A DNA stretch of 64,000 nucleotides, from NCBI GenBank assembly GCA_029448655.1, contig JACCLO010000004.1:4278001-4342000 (forward strand), given 5' to 3'. Of this stretch, positions 13,385 to 24,735 are shown one piece after another. Below the pieces are notes generated by a model. It worked only from the letters and a program-made list of their open reading frames with translations, had not been told where the DNA came from and did not search any database. Numbering within the stretch: position 1 is the first letter of the stretch; the number at the start of each line of letters is the position of its first letter. The position numbers were made by a program, and so were the translations under genes. This stretch comes from Wolfiporia cocos (Eukaryota > Basidiomycota > Agaricomycetes > Polyporales > Phaeolaceae).

Positions 13385-14575
13385 TCAAGAGCCGCCCTGT
13401 TTCGATCGCTGTTCTATGACCCATTGTCGGATGAATGTACTGCTCATCTTGGTTTTTTTGAGCACCTCCGCGTCTTTGTCGTCGACGCTCGATTCAGTTG
13501 CCGAGATCACGTCAATGACGAATGTCTCTAGCGCAGTGAGCGACTTCTCCTTGCGGCGCTCGTGAACTACCCAATGTCCAGTCAGTCTGCATGGCATAAC
13601 GAAGCGTATTCAACATACTGGAGTGCGCTCCGGGCAAAGTCTCCTTGCTGACGATCAACGCTTGAATGTTGTCGTCCCACCCGGTCGGGCCATACACGTC
13701 GCTGATTGGCACAAGGTCGTATTGCAGGCTGGGCTTGAACAGCTCGAGGAATGCGCGCACGCGTGCAATCCGCACATCGATCGTCTCTAGCACCTCTTTG
13801 AATGCCTTCTTTGTCAGAAGAGCATCGTCTATGGGGTGGCGACGTAAACCCTCAGTGCAGGCGAGGGAACTATGTCGGACTTACCCGTAATACCGACAAT
13901 GAGTTTCTCAGACGCGATCCACGCGCCCATACTAAGCAATATCTTGTGTCCCGCATGCAGATGATCAAACGTCCCTCCCAGAGCCGCAACAGGGAACCGC
14001 CGGGTCTGCTCTGTGCGAGCAGGCGGGGTGTGGGAGTGGCTTGGACCATGGGAGACTATGTCGGCACGTAGGTGCACGATGTCAGAGCGGTCGAGGACAC
14101 TCGCAGGTGCTAAGGTGGCACTGGAATCCGAGGTAACTTTGTGAGGGTGAGCACGATCAGCCGCATACGACAAGTCCAACATACCGTGATATACGCGCTC
14201 CGCATCCTGCACGAGCTCCGCTGAGTGCGGCTCCTGTGTGCCCTGGAGGAGCACGTCGATGTCCATGAGCACGCGGCCCATGTCCTGCGCGACCTTCGTC
14301 GCCTGGACGTACACGGACGTCAGCAGCCGCTGCACATCGTCGAACCGCTCCGCAGGCTGTTTGCCTGCGCTTTGAACGCGAGACAGGGGCTCCGACTCAG
14401 CAGGCGTGTCGAACAACCGGGAGAACAGCACGATCCGCAGATTCTCAGTCGTCGCGCGGGCGGCGGTCTCGATTGCAGCAGAGAGGTAGCTCGGCGGGCG
14501 ACCCAGGTCGTAGATACTCGCCAGTAGCGCGGCACGGCGCACCGATTCACTGCTCGACGAGGGCACAGCAGGCAT
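13385..14575 (-). CDS. Phosphopantetheine adenylyltransferase (coenzyme A synthesis)
   Basis: Transfers AMP from ATP to 4'-phosphopantetheine to make dephospho-CoA, the fourth step of CoA synthesis. The C-terminal half is a nucleotidyltransferase fold: AALGGTFDHLHAGHKILLS at about residues 197-215 contains the (T/H)xGH nucleotide-binding motif. Later exons continue with ITG, DDALLTKKAFKEVLE, DVYGPTGWDDNIQALIVSKE and a C-terminal tail ending RSKQGGS. An N-terminal region of about 190 residues precedes the catalytic domain, as in fungal CAB4-type enzymes. At least two introns are present. The gene is divergent from the Tim17-like gene at 14873, with 297 bp between the start codons. The fungal name would be CAB4; the assignment rests on the motif and domain order. 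Confidence 0.85.
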
Positions 14576-14872
14576 GGCTCAGGCTCGTCGTCGCAGCGGC
14601 GGTGGCGCCGGTATCAGGCAGGCCGCGGGCGCCTCGCGCTCGCATTTTCTTGTCCCATCCTTGCATCTTCGCGCGCAACCGCGGTGGGAATGGACCCGGC
14701 CGCGCCATACGTCGTCGGGCGGAACACGCTGATAACATGCGAGTTCGTCCTCCGCGCCCGCCTGCACTGTCGCTGACCGCTGACACGCGTCTCGCTGCTA
14801 GCTGCGACAGCGGGCGCGCTCGCGAGCGCGTACTGTTCGTTCAAGGGGTATAGCAATGTATCTCCGTACGCC

Positions 14873-15600
14873 ATGTCTTCGGCGATAAATGGTGGGGTTG
14901 TGGGTGCTGTGTTCTTCAGTATGTGCCCATATACGCGTGCACAGAAGCTTCCTGACGCGAAGCAGGCTTCCGGGAATACATCGCTAGCCCTGCGCTACTG
15001 TCTGCCTTGTCGGACACAAGTTACCCGCGCAGAATACGCGAACTTAAAGCGTCCCGAGAGATGGCCAGACGGTCGGGGGACAAACTCACATACTGGGATA
15101 TGCGGCTATTCAAAATCCCAGATACCCTCGTTAGCGGGGCATTCACGGGCGGGGTCTTGAACGTCTACAAGCGTACGTCCACCATTCTTGAGATCTTCTC
15201 GAACTTCCTGACGAGCAATACAGGCGGACCCGCGGGGCTCGTTCCGGGTGCCACTACGGCAGGCTTGGTCTGCACATTCCTGCAGCTCGCGTTCAACGAG
15301 TTTGACATTGCTCGGGTAAAATACGTCTCGAGAAGGCTGCAAGAACCCAGAGAGTCTGGCTTCACCCCCGCAATCTCGGAAAATACTGCACAAGTTCAAG
15401 ATCCAGAGGAGCGTACAAAATCGTTCCTGGAGCGGATGCTCATCAAATTGGGCGGACAACAAGTTTCGGACGAAGAGTATCTCGACAGGCTCAAATACAA
15501 AAGGGATCACTTACTGCAGCGTATCGCAGAACTGGAGACAGAACGGGAAACGGAGGAGAGCAGCAGCAAACCGGATTCATCAAAACCGGGTGTCTCGTGA
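14873..15600 (+). CDS. Tim17/22-superfamily-like membrane protein
   Basis: Starts MSSAINGGVVGAVFF and splices at a GTATGTG donor to an exon beginning FREYIASPALLSALSDT; the frame is kept. It then reads GDKLTYWDMRLFKIPDTL, followed by Gly-spaced membrane segments (VSGAFTGGVLN and PGATTAGLVCTFLQLAF) that resemble Tim17-type helices. The C-terminal tail is charged and probably coiled-coil (EEYLDRLKYKRDHLLQRIAE). A 51-nt segment at about 15172-15222 has a GTACGT donor and CAG acceptor and is divisible by three, so it may be a real intron in what otherwise looks like open frame. Membership of the Tim17 superfamily and a mitochondrial location are inferences. It converges with the WD40 gene, whose stop lies 50 bp away. 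Confidence 0.65.
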
Positions 15601-15649
15601 GGAGCTGCATCACATGTGGTACTTTTTGCATAAACAGCTGAATCCTCAT

Positions 15650-17129
15650 TTATGCATTCTCGATTTGTGCATTTTGCGTAAGACTGGTAACATCCCACAC
15701 TTCAGCGACGCCCTTGCCTGCTTTGTCCAGACCACCGACTACCAGCCACTTTTCATTGATTGACATCGCGTTGACCTTCTCGATTGCTTTTGCTTCGGCA
15801 CTCCAGGTACGCTCCGAATGTAAATTCCCTCCCTCATTGCGAGATATCTGGTATCGCGCCAGGGTCCCGAGCAACGTACACGTGTAGAGGATGCTCATTC
15901 CGCAGAATGCGCTGCACGAAATGAGGGCATCAGCACCAACTTGAGCTCAGCTTCAGAGAGTTCCAGGACGTACACCGCTACAATGGGGCCTTCTGCAACC
16001 TGCATCCACACCCCCTCATCTTCCTTCAAACCCTCCCATTTTCTGCTTCTCTTTTTCTTCGCGCTGGAAGCTCGCTTTTCACCGCCGCCGCCGAGCCAGA
16101 CGCGCCCGTCCGCTGTGCCGGCGGCAAATAGGGCAGTCGGGCTGATTGCTGTCGAGAGGATGAATGGAGGAGAAAGCGAAATACCGGAAGAAGGTGGTGC
16201 TGCAGCTGGATAGAGATGACTTCTCAGATAGTACGGTTAGATGAAGGGAACCGAGTACGCACTAATGTCATATCGCGACAACGTTCTACCTTGCGCGAAG
16301 TCGTAGTGGAGGAGAGCCGAGTCGTATCCTCCGCTCACCAACTCGCTTGGACGACCAGGTATAAACTTGACAGATCCGCATATCTACACTAGCGTGAGCA
16401 GAGGTGACATTAGCAGGTCCACACTTGTACATACATTGCTATGTCGGGTCTTCATCCTCGTGACTTTCACTGTAGATAGTTCAATCACACCGGCAGAACC
16501 ACCGTCAGTGCTAAACGCTAGGTATTGTCCATTGTCGCTGATGCTGAGCTATCTAACGCGAAGGATGTGAGCTCTCATAACACTTCGAAGAACACTGGAG
16601 ATAACCCACTTCGTTCAACACGTCCTCCTCGTCTTCACCCAGCGTCACAGAGGCGGTAGCATCTTCTGGTGCCATAATCAACTTGTCTGCTTTGGAAGGA
16701 AACGAATATGCCTGGGATTAAGTACATTTAGACAACACTCGGCATGTAGGGATGCTACTCGTACCCGCTGCCCACTCGCTAGCCAGATAGCTGATGTTTC
16801 TGACTTCTTGCTCTGGTGAGAAGCTATTGAGGATATCTCAGAGCCGATGGACTTGACCGCTCGAACTACCCTCGGAGAAGGTAGGTGGTACAGGCGCAAA
16901 CAACCATCCTCTGTTTTATGAGGTAAACACAGGCGCTCTCGGAAGTAGATCAGAGGTAATCACCCGAGCCTACACATAGACCGTCATCATCTACAATAGT
17001 AAGTGCTGTTATTGCAGATGTAAGGTTGAAGGACGACTGCAGAGACATATGGGCAACTTGAATGAACGCGAGCCACACTGTAGCACAAGCGAAGAAGAAG
17101 ATTACCTTTTGTGGCTGCTCACTCGACAT
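15650..17129 (-). CDS. WD40-repeat protein (WDR53-like)
   Basis: Assembled from about eight short exons. It starts MSSEQPQK at 17129; following exons give SSFNLTSAITALTIVDDDGL, EDGCLRLYHLPSPRVVRAVK, SDNGQYLAFSTDGGSAGVIE, ICGSVKFIPGRPSELVSGGY and ISPTALFAAGTADGRVWLGG. The last exon carries VVGGLDKAGKGVAEVWDVTS and ends at 15650. The repeated pattern of a Gly-Ser/Gly-Gly turn, Asp and aromatic residues is that of WD40 blades, so the product is a beta-propeller scaffold. A Lys-rich loop (AKKKRSRKW) interrupts one blade. WDR53 similarity is a guess from the 'LVSGGYDSALLHYDF' blade. It is divergent from the glutamine synthetase-family gene, with 120 bp between start codons, so the promoter is probably shared. 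Confidence 0.7.
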
Positions 17130-17249
17130 TGATGGGAACGATCGAATGGCGTCAATGGGCGCCTGATCACTCTCCCTCGACAGTCACGGGGCATTCGGAT
17201 TGATTAGACCAGTTGTAGGACGCGAAGGTCACGGTGAAAGCTCGACGGA

Positions 17250-19502
17250 ATGGCGAACCGCGATCCGAACGACTTCTCTACTACGCACGCTCCCAGGTCC
17301 ATTGATGAGCTCAAGGAGCTTCTGCGTGACGATATCAAGGTCAAAGTCGCCGGTGAGATAACTGGACAAGCCTAAACGCGAGCTTTAGTGGATGACCCGA
17401 GATGTTTTTACAGGGATTGACGGTCAGCAGGATCACACAATCCATGTCCTTAGTACTTACATTGCATGAATACAGTTGATGGTGTTTTGAGGGGGAAGTT
17501 TATGGTAATTGCCTGCAATCAGTTAGCTACTTGCTCCTCTCAACCATCCTCAGTCTAAGGATAAGTTCCTGAGTGCAGCAGCATCAGACGGCTTTGGTTT
17601 CTGCAGCGTCATCTTGTGAGACTTATTATCATCCTCCGCTGGTTAAATGCCACACTCATTCGCAATGCAGCGGCTGGGATATCCATGACACTGTCTACTC
17701 ACGAGAGTTACTGATCTCCAACAAAGCCAATGGATACCGTGATCTACTTGCTTCAATCGACCTCTCGACGTACCGTCGTATCCCATGGGAGAACAACGTT
17801 CCCTTTTTCCTCGTGTCGTTCCTCGATCCAGACACGAAAGAGCCGGTCTGCGCAGATCCTCGCGGCGTTCTCAGAAAGGTGCTGCAACGTGCATATGCCA
17901 AAGAATGGAGATGCTTTGCAGGGTGCGAGTACGAGGTGAGCTGCTGACGACTCTCTGCCCCGAGCACAGCTTCTGCCATCGTATTGACGGTTATTTCTTT
18001 AGTACTTTCAATTCAAAGGTACGCGTACGCGACCTCCGGCATGCTAGGACACTGTTTTGAGCGTTCCATTCAGAAACCCCAGACACGCTTGCAGAGAAGA
18101 AGTTCACTAATCTCCAACCGCTAACTTCGGGCAGTGAGTATTGCTACGGTATTGATGACCGTTATGTTGAAAGTGACTGGCAGTGCACGGCTACTCTCTC
18201 TTGAGAACACAGCTGAACAGCGGCTACTTCCATGATTTGTTCGACCAGAGTCTGGCATTCGATGTGCCACTGGAGGGACATCGTGAGTCCACACTAGTGA
18301 CATCGTGGTGGGCTGAATGCTGACGACTTCCACATCATCGAGACACTGAGACTGGACCCGGTGTCTACGAGACCGCGCTTGCATACACCAGTGCCTCAAG
18401 GATGGCCGATAATGCCATATTGTTCAAGTTTCTTGCCAAGAGCATCGGAATGAAGCGGGGAGTCGTTCCAAGCTTCATGGCGAAACCATGGGGCAACGTA
18501 CGTGATCGCTCTCCTTCGTTAGCATGAGTTACTCCAACAACATATTGTGCAGCTTCCAGGATGCAGTGGGTAGGACATCCTTGCTATGATTGGCTCCTGC
18601 CGCTCATGCATAATAATTAGACACATCCACGTCTCTGTGCGAGATCTCAATGGGAAGAGCCTTTTTGCTGTCTCCGATGCCGAACTTGAGACAGGCCGCG
18701 CGAATGCCGCATATCCAGACACGAAGTTCCTCAGCCAAGAAGGTGAATGGTTCCTAGCGGGAGTGTTGGACGGGTTGCCGGACGGTGCGTCCAATCGTAT
18801 CACATCATGGTCGTTGGTGCTCATGGTGCACTCGTACAGTAATGCCGATGGTAAGACATCCCACAGCTCGCTGAACAGGCCACTGACCGGCGCTCAGCTC
18901 GTACCCACTATCAACGGCTACAAACGACTCGTGGGCGGCGAAGCGTTCTGGGCGCCCAACGCGGTGACATATGGCTACGACTCTCGCGCCGCGTCCGTGC
19001 GCATCATCTCGCCGCCTTCCGTCCCTCCGTCCGCGACACGGCTGGAGATCCGCGTCCCGGGCGCTGACATGAACCCATACTTTGCGCTAAGCGCGGTCTT
19101 CGCTCTAGGCCTGCGCGGTATAGAGAAGAAGCTCTCACTGCCCGGGCCTCCCGTCAGTCAGCTGACTCTGGAGGACAAGCAGAATGGCAAGGTACGGCGC
19201 TCTGGCACTTGCGAGAAGCGGGGAGGGCTGTGCTAAGAAGCGGGCTTATTGCATAGGTTCAGATGCTGCCTCAGTCACTAGAAGCTGCGATTGAGCGCAT
19301 GATGCGTCCTGGGAGTATCGCGCGCGAGGAGGCGGTGTTTGGGAATGACTTCGTGGAACATTTCGGCGGAACTCGTCAACACGAGGTCAAGTTATGGAAC
19401 GAAGCTGTGACCAGCTGGGAAGGTGTGTCATCAGATCATCCATGCGTAATAAGGATCCAACATTTTATGATTGTAGTCGAGAGGTATTTGGAGCTAGCAT
19501 AG
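17250..19502 (+). CDS. Glutamine synthetase-family enzyme (type I-like/FluG-like)
   Basis: Belongs to the ATP-dependent glutamate/amine ligase fold. The start MANRDPNDFSTTHAPRSIDE at 17250 opens a gene of about a dozen exons. Recognisable blocks are GWDIHDTVYSRELLISNKAN, CFAGCEYEYFQFK (acid metal ligands), GPGVYETALAYTSASRMADN, SFMAKPWGN, HIHVSVRDLNG (the HxH nucleotide/metal motif), INGYKRLVGGEAFWAPNAVT and SATRLEIRVPGADMNPYFAL with the conserved Arg. Correct reading from GLPD to LVPTINGY requires an 11-nt exon at 18840-18850 that supplies MPM. The C-terminus ends VERYLELA. The fungal members closest to this type are not the main nitrogen-assimilating enzyme, and their substrate is uncertain. 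All active-site blocks I can place are present. Confidence 0.85.
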
Positions 19503-19710
19503 ACGGTAGCCAACTGTTCTATGGCTATCGGGTTATGTAACTTTAGATCAGTAACAATGCTATGATGAAACGTGTAAGCTCAGGTATGTATGCATTGTAA
19601 CTGCTGGCAAGATACGTATGCATGCAGCTTAAAAAATACCAATCTCAACTATTCTGCCTGAGACATTCGGTACGGTCAGCTAGCATTCATGACTGGAATA
19701 TTTTCTCACA

Positions 19711-19960
19711 GGTTCTCGAACCGTATCGCGATGATCCGGTCGGTGCCGGCCCAAGACGCAGGGACGAGCGGGAATATCTAATCATTGATCATGACACGTT
19801 GTTTGGCAATGCAAGCTATCTGGATGCAAAGACTTTTCTGTGAGCCACTTAGATCTTTTATCCACGTCGTGTGAGTCAGCGCATTGGTGATATCAGGGCC
19901 CCCGGAAGACCCGACAGATGTTCAACAAACAGAACGACTTCTACCCGGGTCAACAAACCA
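19711..19960 (+). pseudogene. Truncated SKP1-like relic
   Basis: The stretch 19711-19842 reads VLEPYRDDPVGAGPRRRDE.. and DHDTLFGNASYLDAKTFL. This matches exon 3 of the SKP1-like gene at 20308 but lacks several residues before NASYL. The matching end of exon 4 follows at about 19899-19960 (..QMFNKQNDFYPGQQ..) and has lost most of its 5' part. No copy of exons 1-2 is recognisable upstream. It lies about 350 bp before the intact paralogue in the same direction, so a tandem duplication followed by decay is likely. Confidence 0.7.
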
Positions 19961-20307
19961 CTCAGAGGTCCTAATGAACGATCGAATAGTCCTGAAGCAG
20001 CGCTAACATATATCCAATGGAAACTACAACTACAACGATGCTTGTTTGAAACCGGGAAATATGGACGTGACGCCGACATTGCGACCGCGAGATTGTAGGA
20101 CCGCTGATGCACTAGCGCGACAGCGATTGCACAGCAAATGTCGTGTTCAGGATACTTGACCTTTCCGGCTGTGGACGCTGAGCTGGCGCATATCTGGCCA
20201 CGAGCGGCAAATGCACACAAGGTTTCCTCATCAGCGCGCAGCTGACAGGGAAATACATATATGGGTGCACAGTATCCGTGCTGCTGACCTTCATCACAAC
20301 CACCGTC

Positions 20308-20903
20308 ATGCTCAATATCGTCACTTCGGATGGCCAGCGACTTGCGCTCGAGCGTGATGTCGCAGAGCAAGCAGGACTTCTGAGGGACTTTGCTCAGAGT
20401 AAGTACAACCTATACTCAATCTCGAAATTAACATGCACAATCAGACCAGACGGATGAAGATGTCCCAGTACCAACTATCACATCCGGGATATTCAGAAAG
20501 GTTAGCAAGCGGTGCTGAGCGGATGACACTCTGATTTCAATCTGCGAAGATCCTCGACTACTTCGAACACTATGGTAATGAGCCGGTTGACGCCGGTACA
20601 AGACGCAGGGACCAGCAATGGGAGCGGGAATATCTCGCCATTGATCATGGCACGTTGTTCAACATCATAACCGCAGCGAACTATCTGGGTGCGAAGCCTC
20701 TTCTGTGAGCTATTGATATCTGATACGCACGTCGTACGAGCCAGCTCATTGGCGGTTTCAGGAGCATGTGCACTCAAGAAGTGGCGGACCGCATAGTAGG
20801 CAAGACTCCTCAGGAAATCCGGCAGATGTTCAACATACAGAACAACTCAAGCCCGGGTCAGCCAACAGAGTGCCCAGCAGAGTGCCCAACTCCCGATAAA
20901 TGA
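20308..20903 (+). CDS. Divergent SKP1 paralogue
   Basis: A four-exon gene whose intron positions match canonical SKP1 at 25563. Exon 1 reads MLNIVTSDGQRLALERDVAE; exon 2 NQTDEDVPVPTITSGIFRK; exon 3 ILDYFEHYGNEP and later AIDHGTLFNIITAANYLGAK; exon 4 SMCTQEVADRIVGKTPQEIR and QMFNIQNNSSPGQ. Every junction keeps the frame and has GT-AG ends, so the gene looks intact. SKP1 links cullin 1 to F-box proteins. Here the C-terminus is replaced: after the MFNI helix the protein ends PTECPAECPTPDK instead of the ..EEEAQIKKENEWAED helix that canonical SKP1 uses to grip the F-box. Canonical residues around the cullin-binding BTB part are also altered. Function may therefore differ or be lost; expression is unknown. 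Confidence 0.7.
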
Positions 20904-21133
20904 TATCGATATCATCACCGGAGAGTTGTGCCGCCCACATCTTGAAAAATGTTCAACACTGGAAATGCGCATGGATCAGACCTTCCTGGAACAGGATCGT
21001 ATACATGTCAATGGAAACTATAGTGAAACCAGGATATACAAGCGCTAACATCCCAGCGTGCGCGCATCGTAACGGAGCTTCGCTGCTATACGTACAACAT
21101 GAATGGATCAAGCCGTTAATGGTCGTCACTCGC

Positions 21134-22091
21134 TCATGCGTTCGCAGGCTGCTCAGCAGACTTTGACCGGATGCTGTGGAACCAGTGGAGGAAGTGGGTG
21201 ACATCCTAAGTTGAACGTCGTTGATGCAAAGGCATATTGACGGACCAAGGAATCTACGCACCTGAGAAATAGTGCTGTCCATGGTAGATTCAGCAATGAA
21301 GGCAGGGATCTTCCCGCCAGGGGTGCTGGAGGTAGCCATGCGCCACTCAACCTTACCGCCCTCGATCTCCTTGAGGCGTTCTACGCTAACATAGCGACCC
21401 TTTACGCCTTTCTCCTCGAGCTTTGCCAGCTCGGTGTCGGACGAGAGATCCACCGGCATAGACACGATGATCCTGGTAGGGAGCGTAATTGGTTATTCAC
21501 GAACCGATGTGTTCACGCGGTGGGTACGTACCCCGTTCTCGGCGAAGCCGTGTCCACATAAGTGGTTTGCACGACCGTGAACACGCGCGGAGAGACCGGA
21601 GGGGGGAATGTATAGTACAAAGACCAGACAGACTGAGTCTCGGAGATCTGCTTGATCAAGGTCACCTTCTTGATGTCTGGAATGTACCTTGCACCCCCGC
21701 GTGTCAGCGAACACGTTGTATGCGAGTCATACTGAGCGGGACGCGCACTGCTTCTCGTTCTCCGCCTTGTTGACGCCAAGTTTGCTCCAGAACTCGTCGA
21801 AGGTCGCGTCTTCTGGCGCGTGTTCGCTCACTCTGCAATGCCAGGGCGCGCCATCATTCGCGCCCTTCGGGCGGGAGTACGTCTTTACGGTGCCCTTTTG
21901 GAACGTCTTTCCCGGTTTCCAAGACGGCGTGGAGTCGAGCAGTGCTTGGCCAAGAGAGATGATAGTCTCCTCCGCGGGGATCTCTGTTGTGACTCGTGAG
22001 CACGCCGACCTCACATGTTAGAGGCTGTACGTTGTATCACCTCACCTGAGATCTTCACCGGAGTTATGGTGAGCTCGTAATCCGAAGACAT
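21134..22091 (-). CDS. DUF3074 (START-like) domain protein
   Basis: Start MSSDYELTITPVKI at 22091, then four more exons: EIPAEETIISLGQALLDSTP with SWKPGKTFQKGTVKTYSRPK; YIPDIKKVTLIKQISETQSV with WSLYYTFPPPVSPRVF; IIVSMPVDLSSDTELAKLEE; and a final exon DVTHFLHWFHSIRSKSAEQP ending at 21134. The pattern, with a 'WSLYYTFPPPVSPR' core and a C-terminal 'DVTHFLHWF' helix, is that of the fungal DUF3074 family, whose fold is START-like and may bind a hydrophobic ligand. About 240 residues, no signal peptide. Its biochemical role is not known. It converges on the SKP1-like gene at 20903. Confidence 0.75.
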
Positions 22092-22652
22092 ATTGGCCAC
22101 ACTATGTTGCTTTGACCGTAGGAAGTAAAGTGGAGAATGAGGCAGACAGAAGTGCCCCTACGGCGTAACATAGCTACGAGTGCTTCTCGGAATCAATGGA
22201 CTGATAGTCAGTTGTAACAAGTTGGTAACGGGAACGGGGGTGTGATTGGTTAGTCCGATAAAAGCTGCCGCCACCCCCTCGCGGAGGTATAAGAGCTGGA
22301 TAGCAAGGATCTACTGTAACCAATTATAGGTTGGCTGAGCTGCCTGCTTCCGCACTTCACAGAGCGAGACAAAAATCGGAAGGGCAAGGCTATGCGAGCT
22401 CGGAGGCGCTCCTAGTCATATTCAAGTCATGCATCACTGCCTCCTCATAGCCGGCACTGCTCATCAGCGCCCGGTTCCTCTGCGTTCCGCGCCCAGCCTG
22501 CGTTCCGTAACGCAGCTCGAGCCCAGTGCACGAACGCACATTATCGGAGCCGGCGCTCAGTGTAAGAAACACGCCGGAAGATAGCCGTTATATAGGTGAG
22601 CGTCCAGGTCAATGTGCCCTGATCATCCCACTCTCACGCCCGACCCCTAGAC
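22092..22652. promoter_or_regulatory. Divergent intergenic region with CCAAT and TATA-like elements
   Basis: This 561-bp gap separates divergent start codons (DUF3074 protein at 22091, F-box protein at 22653). It contains CCAAT on the plus strand near 22319, its complement ATTGG near 22245, and a TATAAG string near 22287. These are plausible promoter elements, but they were identified by eye only. Confidence 0.3.
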
Positions 22653-24489
22653 ATGGCACTTGTCGCAGGCAACCCAGAGAGACTCACCCTTACACAATTG
22701 CTCCACCCTCCGACATGGGACCTACCCGAATACAACGGCCCTCAGTAGGTGTATAGTTGGTGACCACCGTCCCGAAGCTAATAATCGCATTCGGCCATAT
22801 CATCAGTTCTGTGGATCCTCACCGCCTCAGAGAACAGGTATGTGTCTAGCCACCTAGTTGTAAGTGGCACGGCCATTGACCAGCGGTACATGATAGCTTG
22901 GAGACCTGGACTCGTCCCTCGCCCTACTTCAGAGATACCGCAACGCGCTGCGGCCCATTCACCGGCTAGCGCCCGACATCCTCCTGCTGGTCTTCCTGGA
23001 TCTAACAGAGGATGACAGCGACCCATCGAGCTCAACTTTCGGCTGTGACCCATGGAACCAATTCACACACGTCTGCCATCGCTGGCGAACCATCGCGCTC
23101 GCGTGCCCCCTGCTATGGACACGCATTAGCACGAGGTACCCAGAGGCTGCTAAGACCTGCTTGGAGAGATCAGGGGACGCGCCCTTGTCTCTCGTGATTT
23201 ACAACCCCGTTGCGCCCGAGGCAGCGTCACAGGTCCTGACTGCTGCCTTGCCACATGTCGCGCGTATTCGCTCAATTTACATGCCGTCGACATTCCGACA
23301 GGCGGAGTACCAGGAGCTGCTAGCGCCGCTCCTGCGTGCCTCTATGCCCCTTCTCGACACCTTGCACATTTACAAGGTCAGGATGGATGGGGACTGCTTC
23401 GCGCTCCCCTCGTTGTTCGAGGGCGAGACCCCCCGCCTTGCCACGCTGAAACTCTGCTACGTCTTCCCCGAGATCGGCAGCGTGAACTACAGTGGCTTGA
23501 GGCAGCTGATGATTAAGGGGAAGAAGAACAAGCATATCACCCTAGAGCTTTCGTCGCTCCTTGAGCTCCTCGCGCTCTGTCCAAATCTCGAAGTGTTCAG
23601 AGCGGCGAAGGTGACATTCACATCGAACGAGACCCAGACCTCGAACGAGGAGGGGTCAGAGCCGGTGCGGCTCCGCCTCAGCCGCCTGAAATTGCTCGAC
23701 ATCGCGCGCTGCAAGGCATCCATTGTGGCCGATCTCTTCAGCCGCCTCGTCATCCCCGAAAGCGCGCTGCGGTTTGACGTGTGGCTCGAGCGCGCAGCAG
23801 ACTTTTCATTTCGCTTCGGCATCCCCACGACGCTCGACGAGGTGCAGCAGCTGCGCGGCATCAAGCAGCTGGCCATCGAGTTCACGAGCGCGAACGACTA
23901 TGTCATCATCCACGGCACCACCCAGACGAGTCCGTTCCACATCACCGCGACAATCCCAGAGGGCAGCGACATGGGCGACATGGCTACCATCGCCGGGCCA
24001 CTCCTCCTGTCCATTGTCCGCACATTGGACGTTACCTGCCTCGAGGAGTTCACCATCTCCGAGACGTACTTCCGCCGTGCGCACCTCGGCTTTACGCGAC
24101 GACGGTGGATAGAGATGTTCGAGCGCATGCCGCTGCTGAAGGCGCTGCACGTACGGATCGACTCTATCACCGATGCAGGATTCTCCAGGACGATTTTGGC
24201 CGCGCTGTCCACGCTCAATCAGCTGAACGGGCGGCTGCTATGCCCGCACCTAGAGACGCTGACGATGGCCCACGACAGGACGTGGTCGACGCTGCAGTGT
24301 TATTTGCTGGCGGTGGAGCGGGCAAAGCAGGGACACCCTATGAAGAAGGTGTCGATGCGCCTGCCATGTTATGAAAACTTCGAGGATATCGAAGACACGG
24401 ATTTACCCGCGCTGAGGAAGATCGTCGATGTTGTGGACATAGACCCACCGGTCATTGAAAAGCCGCAGTTCCCCGAGATGTCGTGGTGA
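22653..24489 (+). CDS. F-box protein
   Basis: Two short 5' exons (MALVAGNPERLTLTQLLHPP.., then SVDPHRLREQ) splice in phase to a long 3' exon that begins LGDLDSSLALLQRYRNALRP. The F-box lies at about residues 60-110: IHRLAPDILLLVFLDLTED, then FTHVCHRWRTIALACPLLW. The rest, about 450 residues, is a leucine-rich region without sharp repeats (LRQLMIKGK, LRLSRLKLLDIARC, LEEFTISETYFRR), as is common in the large Agaricomycete F-box family. Such proteins recruit substrates to SCF ubiquitin ligases through SKP1, and two SKP1-type genes are within 3 kb. The substrate cannot be predicted. Confidence 0.85.
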
Positions 24490-24735
24490 ATGCGCGCGCA
24501 GCTTGTGTTGATAGTTCTCTCTGTACAATTAGCGAAAGCTCACATTCTTGCCTCTCTCTCGAATATCGGATACTGTGATTGTACCCTGCATATCCCCGCC
24601 TACAATCCCCGCCCACAATCCCCATTCGCTGTATCTTCACTGTAGATATTGTTATCGGTTTTGTACAATAGTCTTCCACTTGCAAACCCTGCAATCAAAA
24701 TCGGAATGGAGTAGAACAGCGGATCAGAGCGCGTG

